From assembly GCA_030653405.1 (NCBI GenBank), contig JAURZO010000139.1, forward strand, positions 1 to 40,864: a stretch of DNA of 40,864 nucleotides, in the 5' to 3' direction. The translations under genes were made by a program, and so were the position numbers. The notes under the pieces are model-generated. The model was not told where the DNA came from, searched no databases, and was given only the letters and a program-made list of their open reading frames with translations. Numbering within the stretch: position 1 is the stretch's first letter; each line of letters opens with the position of its first letter. Source of the stretch: Zwartia sp. (GTDB taxonomy: Bacteria; Pseudomonadota; Gammaproteobacteria; Burkholderiales; Burkholderiaceae_B). Of this stretch, positions 1-7,749 are shown piece by piece.

Positions 1-119
1 CGTCCTCTCTAGCGAAATAGAGCAGGTCTCATCAGCCCAACACAGTGCATTAAACAATCCAGATCATTGCTGTGGTTGTTGGTTGCGCGTTTGGCTTACC
101 TATGTTCATTCGTGATCTC

Positions 120-158
120 GGTTAGGTATACCGGTTAGGTATTCCGGCTAGGTACTCC
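120..158. repeat. 13-bp tandem repeat, three copies
   Basis: Three adjacent 13-bp units, GGTTAGGTATACC, GGTTAGGTATTCC and GGCTAGGTACTCC, are followed by a partial GGTT. Units differ at one to three positions. No function is evident. Confidence 0.8.
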
Positions 159-380
159 GGTTTTATCGTACTGCTGCATATCCCAGCCGCGATGACCGAC
201 TATCTGACGCTTTTATCCTCCAGTACCGCCCCCCCGTGAGCGTTGACCCGCGTGTTAAAAGCGGGCGAACCCTTGCGATCTCTGTTGACGAGTTCTTTAC
301 ATCCTTAAACACGTGTTTACGTCATTCGCAGCTACTGCGCATTCGTAGGCAAGTGATTGTGCTCCGTTATTTCATCGTTG

Positions 381-397
381 TTTCAAATAGTTTGAAA
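381..397. repeat. Inverted repeat TTTCAAA-TAG-TTTGAAA upstream of the pilin gene
   Basis: Perfect 7-bp arms flank a 3-bp spacer, about 145 bp before the pilin start. The size and symmetry would suit a dimeric regulator's operator, but no binding protein can be named. Confidence 0.5.
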
Positions 398-542
398 ATC
401 ATCATGTCATAACAATTTTTGTAAGCGCCGTTGACCAAAACTCTTCTGGCAGCCTGCTTGACCTTCGCCTGGGGACTCAAAGCGCAACAACGAAAACGAC
501 TCTCAGCCCTCAGCCCTCAGCCGCAAAATTATCGAGATAAAT

Positions 543-1085
543 ATGAAATCTATCAAAAAATCTATTTTCTTTATGCTCCTCTTTACATCCATCCTCACTG
601 TCAGTGCAACGGCATCAGATGGAACGATCAGTTTTTCCGGCGGAATCGTTGCATCCACTTGCATTATCAAACTGAACGGTGTGAGTGCCTCGGGGACAGT
701 CACTATGCCGTGGGTGGCACTTAACCTTCTTGCTACAACTGGCAATATTGCTGCAGCAACAAACTTTACGCTCAATTTGAGCGGCTGCACAACCGTTACA
801 GGTGCTACGTTAGTTAACGCATTTTTTGAATCAGGCGCTGGGGTCAACAACTCAACAGGAAACTTGATCAATACAGGTACAGCTACAAACGTCGCAGTTC
901 AACTTCTGGTGGCTGGAACTATGGCTCAAATTATTCCGGGTTTAGCAACTCAAGCTCAGCCAGCCTCCGTGAGCATTCCAGGAGGCACGGGCACATTAGC
1001 TTATGTAGCTCAATATATCTCGACAGGTGTGGCGACTGCAGGCACGATTGTATCGAGTGTGACTTACTCACTGACCTATCAATAA
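543..1085 (+). CDS. Type 1 fimbrial major subunit (pilin)
   Basis: A secreted pilin of 180 residues that polymerises on the cell surface by donor-strand exchange. Residues 1-24 form a signal peptide with a KSIKK n-region, a hydrophobic core and a likely cut after ATA. The mature part shows the FimA-family hallmarks: one cysteine near residue 40 (STCIIKL), a second near 81 (LSGCTTV) for the conserved disulfide, and a C-terminal beta strand ending LTYQ with the penultimate tyrosine recognised by the chaperone. The chaperone gene follows with its start codon overlapping the stop by one base, so the two are translationally linked. The region is AT-rich relative to the core genes. It is clearly a pilin; its antigenic class is unknown. 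Confidence 0.9.
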   Translation: MKSIKKSIFFMLLFTSILTVSATASDGTISFSGGIVASTCIIKLNGVSASGTVTMPWVALNLLATTGNIAAATNFTLNLSGCTTVTGATLVNAFFESGAGVNNSTGNLINTGTATNVAVQLLVAGTMAQIIPGLATQAQPASVSIPGGTGTLAYVAQYISTGVATAGTIVSSVTYSLTYQ

Positions 1086-1867
1086 TGAATGCATATCATT
1101 CATTCATATCAAGACTATCTGTCCTAATACTGCTTAGTTTCCTATGGCTGGCTGAAGCTGGCGCTCATATTGTTGTGAATGGCACCAGAGTCATTTATCC
1201 TGCGCAAAAAAAGGAAGTGCTTGTCAATATTCAAAATCCTGACACGACACCCTCACTTGTTCAGGTCTGGATTGATTCAGGCGATACGGGATTGAGTCCC
1301 AAGCAAAGTCATGTTCCTTTCATCGTTACACCCCCTTTATTTAGACTTGATACAGGCAAAGGACAAACCTTAAGACTGGTCTATACAAAAGAGCCACTGC
1401 CAAGCGATCGTGAATCACTATTTTGGCTCAATATCCTTGATATCCCTCCTAGGGTATCTGTAAAGTCTGATGCTCCAGTCAATCAGTTGGAATTTGCCTT
1501 TAAGCATCGCCTTAAATTGCTATTCAGACCAATTGGTTTAAAAGGTACAGCGGCTAATGCACCCTCAACAGTTATCTGGACACTGGTCACTACCGCTGGC
1601 GGAAAGTTTGCGCTAAAAGCAACGAACGATTCGCCCTTTCATGTGAATTTCAACAACGTTGAAATAATCAATGGTGATGCGCGCTATTTAACTGAATCCG
1701 AAATGGTTCCGCCCTTTTCAAATCGGATCTTCAATATCCCCAAGCTGAAAGCAGTGCCTCAAAGTAGACTAACTATTCAATTCACATATATCAACGACTA
1801 TGGTGGTGCTTCGACAGGTACGGGGGCTATCTCGCAAGAAAACGGCACTCAATCTGCTCCACGCTGA
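1085..1867 (+). CDS. Periplasmic fimbrial chaperone (PapD/FimC family)
   Basis: A 260-residue chaperone that binds pilin subunits in the periplasm and delivers them to the usher. After a signal peptide (hydrophobic residues 9-27, cut near AGA) it begins IVVNGTRVIYP, the usual first strand of the PapD-like N-terminal immunoglobulin domain, with the VxVxN-type NIQNPD strand following. The second domain ends with FTYINDYGGA, a signature close to the C-terminus of this family. The ATG overlaps the pilin stop (TAATG). Its stop lies about 70 bases before the first ATG of the usher, a gap that holds the usher's missing signal-peptide codons. Confidence 0.92.
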   Translation: MNAYHSFISRLSVLILLSFLWLAEAGAHIVVNGTRVIYPAQKKEVLVNIQNPDTTPSLVQVWIDSGDTGLSPKQSHVPFIVTPPLFRLDTGKGQTLRLVYTKEPLPSDRESLFWLNILDIPPRVSVKSDAPVNQLEFAFKHRLKLLFRPIGLKGTAANAPSTVIWTLVTTAGGKFALKATNDSPFHVNFNNVEIINGDARYLTESEMVPPFSNRIFNIPKLKAVPQSRLTIQFTYINDYGGASTGTGAISQENGTQSAPR

Positions 1868-1935
1868 CACCGCCCTGGCGGCGGCATATACGTATTGCGG
1901 CGACCCCGTCGTTAGGCGCATTCGCCTGGTTAGTA

Positions 1936-4440
1936 ATGACTCTGGCTATTTTTTGCATTACTCCGAGCAATGCTTCATCAGAAAGCAAAGAAGCGATTAA
2001 TTTCAATTCAATTTTTTTACGGAATGAAAATAATAAGCCTGTCGATATATCCCGGTTTGCGCATGGAAATCCTGTTTTGCCAGGCGAGTATCAAGTCGAA
2101 GTGAAAATTAATAATCGATGGAATAACAGAGCGAACGTGATGTTCATTGCTCAGCCAGGCAGCCCGATCGCCTTGCCTTGTATTGACAGAAAACTAATCG
2201 ATCAAATTGGTCTGGACTTTGATGTGTTATCTGAAGCTGCACGAGCAGAAATAGTCAGAATCAAATCCCTGGGATGTGCCGACTTGACTCAAATTGTGAA
2301 TGGCGCTTCTGTTCAATTTGATTTTTCAACGTTGACCCTGGATATCGTCATACCGCAGATAGCGTTAAGACGAACTCCGCGAGGTTATATCAGTCCGGAA
2401 TTTTGGGATGAAGGAGTCCCTTCCGCTACGCTGGCTTACAGCTTAAACTCATTTCGATCGGTTACGCCAAGTCGTGCATCAACCAGTAGTTATCTGGGCC
2501 TGACTAGTGGAGCCAATCTTGGGAGCTGGCATTTACGTCAACGCAGCGTATTCAATACGCAAGCCGATGGGACAACTAGTTTTCAGAACATAGCCACCTA
2601 TCTTCTGCATGACATTCCATCCCTGAGAAGTAGACTGGTCATTGGAGACAATTTCACTGATGGCACGATATTCAATAGCATCAGCTACCGAGGAATCACT
2701 ATTGCAAGCGACGAACGCATGCTTCCAGATTCACTGCGTGGCTATGCCCCAAAAGTACGCGGCATTGCTCGCACCAATGCACGTGTAAGAATTTCTCAAA
2801 GCGGTAATGTACTGCTTGAAACAACTGTACCTCCAGGGAATTTTGAAATTGATGATCTCTACCCTACCGGCTATGGAGGTGATCTACAAGTCACGGTCTA
2901 CGAAGCAGATGGAAGTCAGCAAAGATTTACCGTTGCATATTCCTCCCTCATCCAACTCCTTCGACCCGGAATCTGGCGCTATAGCGCAACCGCAGCTCAA
3001 GTACGCGATATACAAATAACAAGTATTGAACAGTTTGCGCAATTTGGTGTCCAGTATGGCTTTAATAACCTGATCACCGGATACGCTGGCGCAATCGCAT
3101 CGTCAAACTATCGCGCAGGACTGATTGGAATCGCATTCAATACCCCGGTTGGAGCAATTGCTCTTGACTTGACTCAAAGCAAATCGGACATAGCCAGCCT
3201 GAGCTCAGCGACTGGCCAGAGCATGCGATTGAGTTACAACAAAGCTATTGAACAGACAGGTACAAACATTACGCTCAATGCCTTTCGCAATCTCTCTGTG
3301 GGGTACTTGTCTTTTCGCGACTCATTAGTTGCCCGACAAATCGCAACGGCAGGAATTGATCCAAATAGCTTGAATCAACCACTCAACTTGTTTCAACTCA
3401 ATATCAATCAGACGCTTGGTCCAAAGCGCGGAAGTCTTTACCTTACCGGATCTAAAACAAGCTACTGGAATAATTCAAATGCATCTCTGCAGTTTCAGGC
3501 TGGCTATAGTAATTACTTCACTTTTTCAAATGTCAATTTGAACTACAGTATCGCGCTCAATCGCGTTCGAGATGATGCGACAGGACGTTCAGCCAATGCA
3601 ATTCTAGCCACTTTGTCCTTCCCTCTGGGTACAACAAACCAAAGCCCTCAGGTCAGCGTTCAATACTCACCCAACCTGCCTGGAACAACAGCAGGCCAGT
3701 CGTTGCAGACAATGCTGAGTGGAACCATGGATGAAAACAACACCATCAACTACAGCGGGTCAATAAGCCAACAGTCCAATAACAACTCAATTTCCGCCGC
3801 GATTCAATATCTCAGTCCCTACTCAACCCTATCGACCAGTGCCAGTCAAGGTACAAACTTTTCACAACAGTCGCTTGGTGCGAACGGTGGGATTGTCATG
3901 CACGAGGGGGGCATCACCTTTGCGAATCAACTTACGGATACTTTCGGAATTATTCAAGCACTTGGCGCGCAGGGTGCAAGAATTCCAAACAGCATCGGTG
4001 CAAAAATTGATAGTCGTGGATATGGAATCGTCCCCTATCTAAGTCCGTATCGTCTCAACAACATCAGCATTGACCCCGAAGGGATACCGCTCGATGTTGA
4101 ATTTAAAAATACCAGTCAGCAAATTACGCCGCGTGCCGATGCATCGGTCATGGTCCGCTTTGAAACACGAACAGGTCAAGCCGTAATATTTAAAGCCATT
4201 CAGGGAGATGGCACATCACTCCCTTTTGGGGCCAGTATTTATGACGAAGATGAAAGTGAGATCGGTATCGTTGGTCAAGACGGAAGAATCATGATGCGCA
4301 CACTTGATGAAGCCGGCAGACTGAAAGCGAAATGGGGTAATTCACTGGATGAACAATGCAGCTTCAATTATCAGCTACCTAAAAAAGATAAAGATCAAAA
4401 TTTGTTTTTATATTTAGATGTCGTTTGTTCGACAAAATAG
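1936..4440 (+). CDS. Outer-membrane fimbrial usher (FimD/PapC family); true start probably further upstream
   Basis: An outer-membrane usher of 834 residues from the first ATG, forming the beta-barrel pore through which subunits are assembled and secreted. Family features in order: N-terminal domain with FNSIFLRNENNKPVDISRF, the long barrel with its plug (LRGYAPKVRGIARTNARV is the typical usher signature), and C-terminal plug-like domains around ASIYDEDESEIGIVGQDGR with a late cysteine pair. The ATG at 1936 leaves only about a dozen residues of leader with no positive n-region and no ribosome binding site. The same frame is open back to a stop at 1765-1767 and encodes an arginine-rich plus hydrophobic stretch, so the real start is probably non-ATG (CTG 1864, or ATT/ATA at 1894/1888) or reached by frameshift. 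Confidence 0.9.
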   Translation: MTLAIFCITPSNASSESKEAINFNSIFLRNENNKPVDISRFAHGNPVLPGEYQVEVKINNRWNNRANVMFIAQPGSPIALPCIDRKLIDQIGLDFDVLSEAARAEIVRIKSLGCADLTQIVNGASVQFDFSTLTLDIVIPQIALRRTPRGYISPEFWDEGVPSATLAYSLNSFRSVTPSRASTSSYLGLTSGANLGSWHLRQRSVFNTQADGTTSFQNIATYLLHDIPSLRSRLVIGDNFTDGTIFNSISYRGITIASDERMLPDSLRGYAPKVRGIARTNARVRISQSGNVLLETTVPPGNFEIDDLYPTGYGGDLQVTVYEADGSQQRFTVAYSSLIQLLRPGIWRYSATAAQVRDIQITSIEQFAQFGVQYGFNNLITGYAGAIASSNYRAGLIGIAFNTPVGAIALDLTQSKSDIASLSSATGQSMRLSYNKAIEQTGTNITLNAFRNLSVGYLSFRDSLVARQIATAGIDPNSLNQPLNLFQLNINQTLGPKRGSLYLTGSKTSYWNNSNASLQFQAGYSNYFTFSNVNLNYSIALNRVRDDATGRSANAILATLSFPLGTTNQSPQVSVQYSPNLPGTTAGQSLQTMLSGTMDENNTINYSGSISQQSNNNSISAAIQYLSPYSTLSTSASQGTNFSQQSLGANGGIVMHEGGITFANQLTDTFGIIQALGAQGARIPNSIGAKIDSRGYGIVPYLSPYRLNNISIDPEGIPLDVEFKNTSQQITPRADASVMVRFETRTGQAVIFKAIQGDGTSLPFGASIYDEDESEIGIVGQDGRIMMRTLDEAGRLKAKWGNSLDEQCSFNYQLPKKDKDQNLFLYLDVVCSTK

Positions 4441-4446
4441 GGTCAC

Positions 4447-5430
4447 ATGATAAGAATAATTTTCAGTCTGTGCTTGTTTATATTCAGCACAAATGCGATG
4501 GCAGTTGTCTCGATCGTTTTTTCACAAAGCGTTCTGGCATTCTCACCCGCTGGCCCCTTTTCAGTGAGTTTCGGTCAAGCTATTGGCAGTACGCTCGCAA
4601 ATAGTATGACGAGCATTTCAGTCGCCGGCTTTACTGGCAACTGTAGCTTAGTGAAAACTCTACAAGTTAACGGAAATGAAATATCACCTGGCTCTGGAAT
4701 TTACACAACTGGTCTGAACGGGGTTGGAGTGAGTTTCTATTTAATTCCCATCGCCGGCGGAAGAATAAAATTGACTGGGGTACTGCCAGTTACCTACCCC
4801 TCTATTATTTTGAGTGGGCCAGGTGCGATTGCAGACATTGCTGCTGAAATGGTGATAACAGGGCCTGTACTATCTGGCCTACTGTCGAGTTTACCCAGCG
4901 TAAAAGTAAGTGTATCCAGCACGGGGGTTACCGATTCATGTTCTGGACTGATTCCAGTTAACCAGACATTACAGACCACTGTGGCCAATAATGCTGTCTC
5001 AGCTTCTAGCTGCCAGGTACTTACCCCGTCAATCAGTGTCAGACTACCGCCTGTTTCAAGCAGTATGCTAAATGCCGTAGGGATGACAACAGGTGATACG
5101 CAATTTAATATCGAGTTAAATTGTCAACCGGGCGTGAGCGTTTACATAACATTGACAGATGCTACCGACATTGGCAACACGAGTTCGCTCTTATCATTGA
5201 AACCCGCCTCTACAGCGACTGGAGTCAAACTCAGAATCATCAGAAGCAATGAAAATATTGTTCACTACGGACCTGATTCAGCATTGCCTGGAAATGTTAA
5301 TCAATGGCTAATAGGATCGTCTGGTTTAACAAATAGTATTGCCCTGAAGGTTCAATACTACCGAGACAGTCAGTCGATCGGCAATGGATCTGTCGAAGCA
5401 GCGGCTACCTTTACCCTGAGTTACCAATGA
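4447..5430 (+). CDS. Two-domain fimbrial tip adhesin
   Basis: A 327-residue secreted protein, last gene of the operon, starting six bases after the usher stop behind a GGGTC-like ribosome binding site. A signal peptide (MIRIIFSLCLFIFSTNAMA) is followed by an N-terminal domain of about 170 residues with one cysteine pair (GNCSLVK, TDSCSGL), expected to bind the receptor. The C-terminal pilin domain carries the second cysteine pair (SSCQVL, LNCQPG) and ends FTLSYQ, the aromatic-rich strand used for docking to the chaperone and next subunit. This architecture is that of FimH-like or Bordetella FimD-like tip adhesins. The ligand cannot be read from sequence, and the N-terminal domain resembles nothing I recognise precisely. 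Confidence 0.8.
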   Translation: MIRIIFSLCLFIFSTNAMAVVSIVFSQSVLAFSPAGPFSVSFGQAIGSTLANSMTSISVAGFTGNCSLVKTLQVNGNEISPGSGIYTTGLNGVGVSFYLIPIAGGRIKLTGVLPVTYPSIILSGPGAIADIAAEMVITGPVLSGLLSSLPSVKVSVSSTGVTDSCSGLIPVNQTLQTTVANNAVSASSCQVLTPSISVRLPPVSSSMLNAVGMTTGDTQFNIELNCQPGVSVYITLTDATDIGNTSSLLSLKPASTATGVKLRIIRSNENIVHYGPDSALPGNVNQWLIGSSGLTNSIALKVQYYRDSQSIGNGSVEAAATFTLSYQ

Positions 5431-5446
5431 TGGCAGAGCTTGGGGT

Positions 5447-5461
5447 AGAGCCTAGGGCTCT
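5447..5461 (+). terminator. Short hairpin after the fimbrial operon
   Basis: AGAGCC-TAG-GGCTCT forms a 6-bp stem with a 3-base loop, 17 bases after the adhesin stop and followed by TGATTTAC. The weak T tract makes this at best a modest terminator. Confidence 0.35.
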
Positions 5462-5469
5462 TGATTTAC

Positions 5470-5483
5470 TGGCGGACAGAGGG
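5470..5483. repeat. Probable attL: copy of the tRNA-Ser 3' end
   Basis: TGGCGGACAGAGGG is identical to 10709-10722, the plus-strand image of the last 14 bases of the tRNA-Ser gene (CCA, discriminator, acceptor strand, start of the T stem). The repeat is direct, and the integrase gene begins about 200 bp inside it. Both copies are also preceded by CTTGA at the same distance. This fits an attachment site made by a tRNA-targeting integrase. Confidence 0.8.
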
Positions 5484-5674
5484 TCAAATCAGGGTGCTGT
5501 TTAACGTTGATCTGCCTTAACTCGCCTTGATTATAGTTGACTTTTACTCTTGAAAATTTATTTTCACCTCAGCTAGTAGCGCCAGTTCACAAGGTGTTTT
5601 CCAAGACTCATCATCTCGTCACAGTGCAGTCTGAAATCCATCAGGTTGCAATCGAGGGAACGAATGAGGGAATC

Positions 5675-6871
5675 ATGCCATCCACACTTACACACGCTAA
5701 CGTCTCGCGCTCGTTACAAGCAGGTCGATACTTCGACACAACTCCCCACCTGCATCTTCTGGTCAAAGCAAATGGAGCCAAGTATTGGATATACCGGTAT
5801 GTAGAGCAGGGTAAGCGCCGGGATCTGGGCCTTGGGCGATATCCTCAGATCTCTATTGCAGAGGCGCGAACGAAAGCGAACGATTACAACCTAAAACTTT
5901 CGCGTGGAGAACCCCTCCGCGTTGTCGAACCATCACCTCGGCAATCAATTGTTTTTAAGGATTTTGCTCAAGAATACATAGAGCTCCATCGAGCTGAGTG
6001 GCGTAACGAGAAACACGCCAGCCAATGGCTCAACAGCCTAGAGTCTTATGCGTACCCGGTTATCGGTGATCTAACCCTTGACCAGATTAACACTGAGCAT
6101 ATCCTGACCATCCTGCAACCGATCTGGCTGACAAAAACCGAGACAGCAAGCAGACTGCGAGGACGCATTGAAAGGGTATTAGCGGCTGCAACGACTAGGC
6201 AACTGCGCTCAGGTGTGAATCCTGCAGCATGGCGCGGGCATCTTGACACGTTGCTACCTAAACCATCTAGGATTCAAAGAATAGTGCACCATGCTGCGGC
6301 GCATCATCGCCATATCCATTCGATTATCGTAGCGATCTGCGAAAAAATGTGCGTCTCTGCATTTGCTTTGGAGTTTCTGATTCTTACAGCAGCAAGGACA
6401 GGAGAGGTTTTGGGCGCCAAGTGGTCAGAAATCCAAGGGGATGTTTGGGTAATACCCGCTAATCGAATGAAGGCAAACCGAGAGCATCGGGTGCCACTTA
6501 GTCAGCGTTGCCTTCAAGTTCTCTCTATGGCAAAGTACCACTTAGGGGAGTCTGAGTATATTTTTCACAACGGTGGTCGCCAACTATCCAACATGGCGAT
6601 GAGTAACTTACTGAAAGGTATAGATCCGCAGTGCACAGTGCATGGGTTTCGATCAACATTTCGTGACTGGGTAGCAGAGGAAACGTCTTTTTCTGGGGAG
6701 TTAGCAGAGATGGCTTTGGCTCACACAATTCGGAACCAGGTGGAGGCTGCTTATCGCAGGGGTGATCTGCTTCAGAGGCGTCGCGTGCTGATGGAAGACT
6801 GGTCAAGTTTTCTTTCGAATGTACCAGCCGAGGTGGTTGTAGCGTTCCCACTCGAAAGGAGATCAGCGTGA
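5675..6871 (+). CDS. P4-type tyrosine integrase
   Basis: A site-specific recombinase of 398 residues that would insert and excise the element at the tRNA-Ser 3' end. The N-terminal DUF4102 arm-binding domain covers residues 1-85 (LLVKANGAKYWIYRY, then RRDLGLGRYP). A SAM-like core-binding domain follows at about 93-175. In the catalytic domain the full set is present: R241 (AARTGEV), H323 and R326 (HGFRSTFRD), H350 (ALAHT) and Y360 (AAYRRGD). I chose ATG 5675, which has GAGGG just upstream and gives the usual length. The frame is open back to a TTG at 5537, but that would place a repeated CACCTCAG motif inside the coding sequence. The stop overlaps the next gene by four bases (GTGA). Confidence 0.93.
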   Translation: MPSTLTHANVSRSLQAGRYFDTTPHLHLLVKANGAKYWIYRYVEQGKRRDLGLGRYPQISIAEARTKANDYNLKLSRGEPLRVVEPSPRQSIVFKDFAQEYIELHRAEWRNEKHASQWLNSLESYAYPVIGDLTLDQINTEHILTILQPIWLTKTETASRLRGRIERVLAAATTRQLRSGVNPAAWRGHLDTLLPKPSRIQRIVHHAAAHHRHIHSIIVAICEKMCVSAFALEFLILTAARTGEVLGAKWSEIQGDVWVIPANRMKANREHRVPLSQRCLQVLSMAKYHLGESEYIFHNGGRQLSNMAMSNLLKGIDPQCTVHGFRSTFRDWVAEETSFSGELAEMALAHTIRNQVEAAYRRGDLLQRRRVLMEDWSSFLSNVPAEVVVAFPLERRSA

Positions 6872-7371
6872 CATCACGGAGATTTATTGATCCATCAGCT
6901 ACAGCAAACTTATCCGCTGAAGAATTGAGCGTCGAGTACGAAGAGCTTTACTTCGCTTATAAGGATTTGATGAAACGGCATCGCAAGCTGGTGCCAATCG
7001 CACAAGAAAAGGCAGCAGTTATTACCGCGAAGCGAGAGCACCTGCGTCGGAATCACGTGCAACGAGTGGTCGCTGGACAGCTGCGTCATGAACCTACCCG
7101 TCGTCAAGTTGAGTACTTCATACACCGCTACTGGGATCTTCAACAATCACCTCAACACCGTCGCGTGACAGCGGATAGAATCCGAAGAGATCTAGCGGAC
7201 TGGGTGCGTGCTCCACAACCAATCTATGGCATCGATATGCCTGAGGATCCGTTAGATGACCTAGCCGAATCTACGGCTAGAAAAATCTTCACTGCCTGCG
7301 GAAAGGCATTACGTGAGTGCAATGGAGACAAGGCTATTTTTTTTACCTTAACCCGAGAGCGGCGCACATAA
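6868..7371 (+). CDS. Unknown protein co-translated with the integrase
   Basis: A 167-residue soluble, charged protein of no family I recognise. The GTG start overlaps the integrase stop (GTGA), and a strong AAGGAGA lies six bases upstream, so it is very likely translated from the integrase message. Residues 15-65 are rich in Glu, Lys and Arg and could form a helical or coiled-coil segment. The middle (HEPTRRQVEYFIHRYW, then VTADRIRRDLADWV) looks like a small helical DNA-binding fold. The C-terminus contains one cysteine pair of uncertain meaning. Its place between int and alpA suggests a role in element control or recombination; this is inference only. Confidence 0.75.
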   Translation: MTSRRFIDPSATANLSAEELSVEYEELYFAYKDLMKRHRKLVPIAQEKAAVITAKREHLRRNHVQRVVAGQLRHEPTRRQVEYFIHRYWDLQQSPQHRRVTADRIRRDLADWVRAPQPIYGIDMPEDPLDDLAESTARKIFTACGKALRECNGDKAIFFTLTRERRT

Positions 7372-7495
7372 AAATACACCTCAGATCGCTACGCTAGATA
7401 GTTTTACACCTCAGCTATTTGCGCCAGATTACAGGCAGCACTCATCTCCGTAGAGTTGTACTTGGCAACGACGCCAACACTTTACGGAGATTTAA
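7372..7495 (+). promoter_or_regulatory. alpA leader: two CACCTCAG copies and an RBS-masking hairpin
   Basis: TACACCTCAG occurs at 7375-7384 and again exactly 30 bp later at 7405-7414. Downstream, ATCTCCGTA (7444-7452) and TACGGAGAT (7483-7491) form a perfect 9-bp stem that includes the GGAG ribosome binding site of the next gene. An inner stem TTGGC/GCCAA (7462-7466, 7473-7477) sits in the loop. The layout suggests repressor sites followed by a translational switch. Confidence 0.55.
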
Positions 7496-7747
7496 ATGAA
7501 AGACTCTTCAGGCGACCACCTCAGGTTTGTCTCACTGAGCCAGGTCAGCAATAAAACAACACTCGGCAAATCAACCATTGCACTTTGGGAGGCAGAAGGA
7601 CGCTTTCCCAAAGCGGTACGTCTATGCCGGACAAAACGTGTTTGGCTTGAGAGCGACATCGACTCATGGATGCGGGATCAGTACAACCAAAACATCGATT
7701 CAGAAATCAATGGCCTCTCGAAAAGTCAACCAACCAGCAGGAGCTAA
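7496..7747 (+). CDS. AlpA-family helix-turn-helix regulator
   Basis: An 83-residue DNA-binding protein of the AlpA family (MerR-like winged helix), which in P4-like elements controls integrase or excision genes. The family pattern is clear: RFVSLSQVSNKTTLGKSTIALW for the helix-turn-helix, then GRFPKAVRL and RVWLESDIDSWM for the wing and closing helix. Its ATG has GGAG at -9, but that site lies in the right arm of a 9-bp hairpin. A fourth copy of CACCTCAG lies inside its own 5' coding region (7517-7524). The stop is two bases before the ATPase gene, whose ribosome binding site lies at the 3' end of this gene. Confidence 0.85.
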   Translation: MKDSSGDHLRFVSLSQVSNKTTLGKSTIALWEAEGRFPKAVRLCRTKRVWLESDIDSWMRDQYNQNIDSEINGLSKSQPTSRS

Positions 7748-7749
7748 AA

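Larger units (their letters stand above)
1..542. other. Gene-free region upstream of the fimbrial operon
   Basis: I find no convincing coding region here: the few short open frames lack a ribosome binding site and resemble no family I know. The stretch contains a three-copy 13-bp tandem repeat (120-158), a perfect 7-bp inverted repeat (381-397) and a short TCAGCCC triple repeat (503-522) just before the pilin gene. It presumably carries the fimbrial promoter, but I cannot place a convincing -35/-10 pair. Confidence 0.5.

Noticed and set aside
120..158. CRISPR array
   Set aside because: Units are adjacent 13-mers without spacers, and no cas genes are present anywhere in the window.
431..724. 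97-residue frame overlapping the pilin gene start
   Set aside because: Low-complexity composition, no ribosome binding site, and it overlaps the clearly real pilin in another frame.
1800..2000. 66-residue frame across the chaperone-usher junction
   Set aside because: It lies in a different frame from both genes. The usher frame itself explains the hydrophobic leader better.
5537..5674. TTG-started N-terminal extension of the integrase
   Set aside because: The extra 46 residues are not part of the DUF4102 fold, contain a shared CACCTCAG element in the DNA, and the internal ATG at 5675 has a better ribosome binding site.
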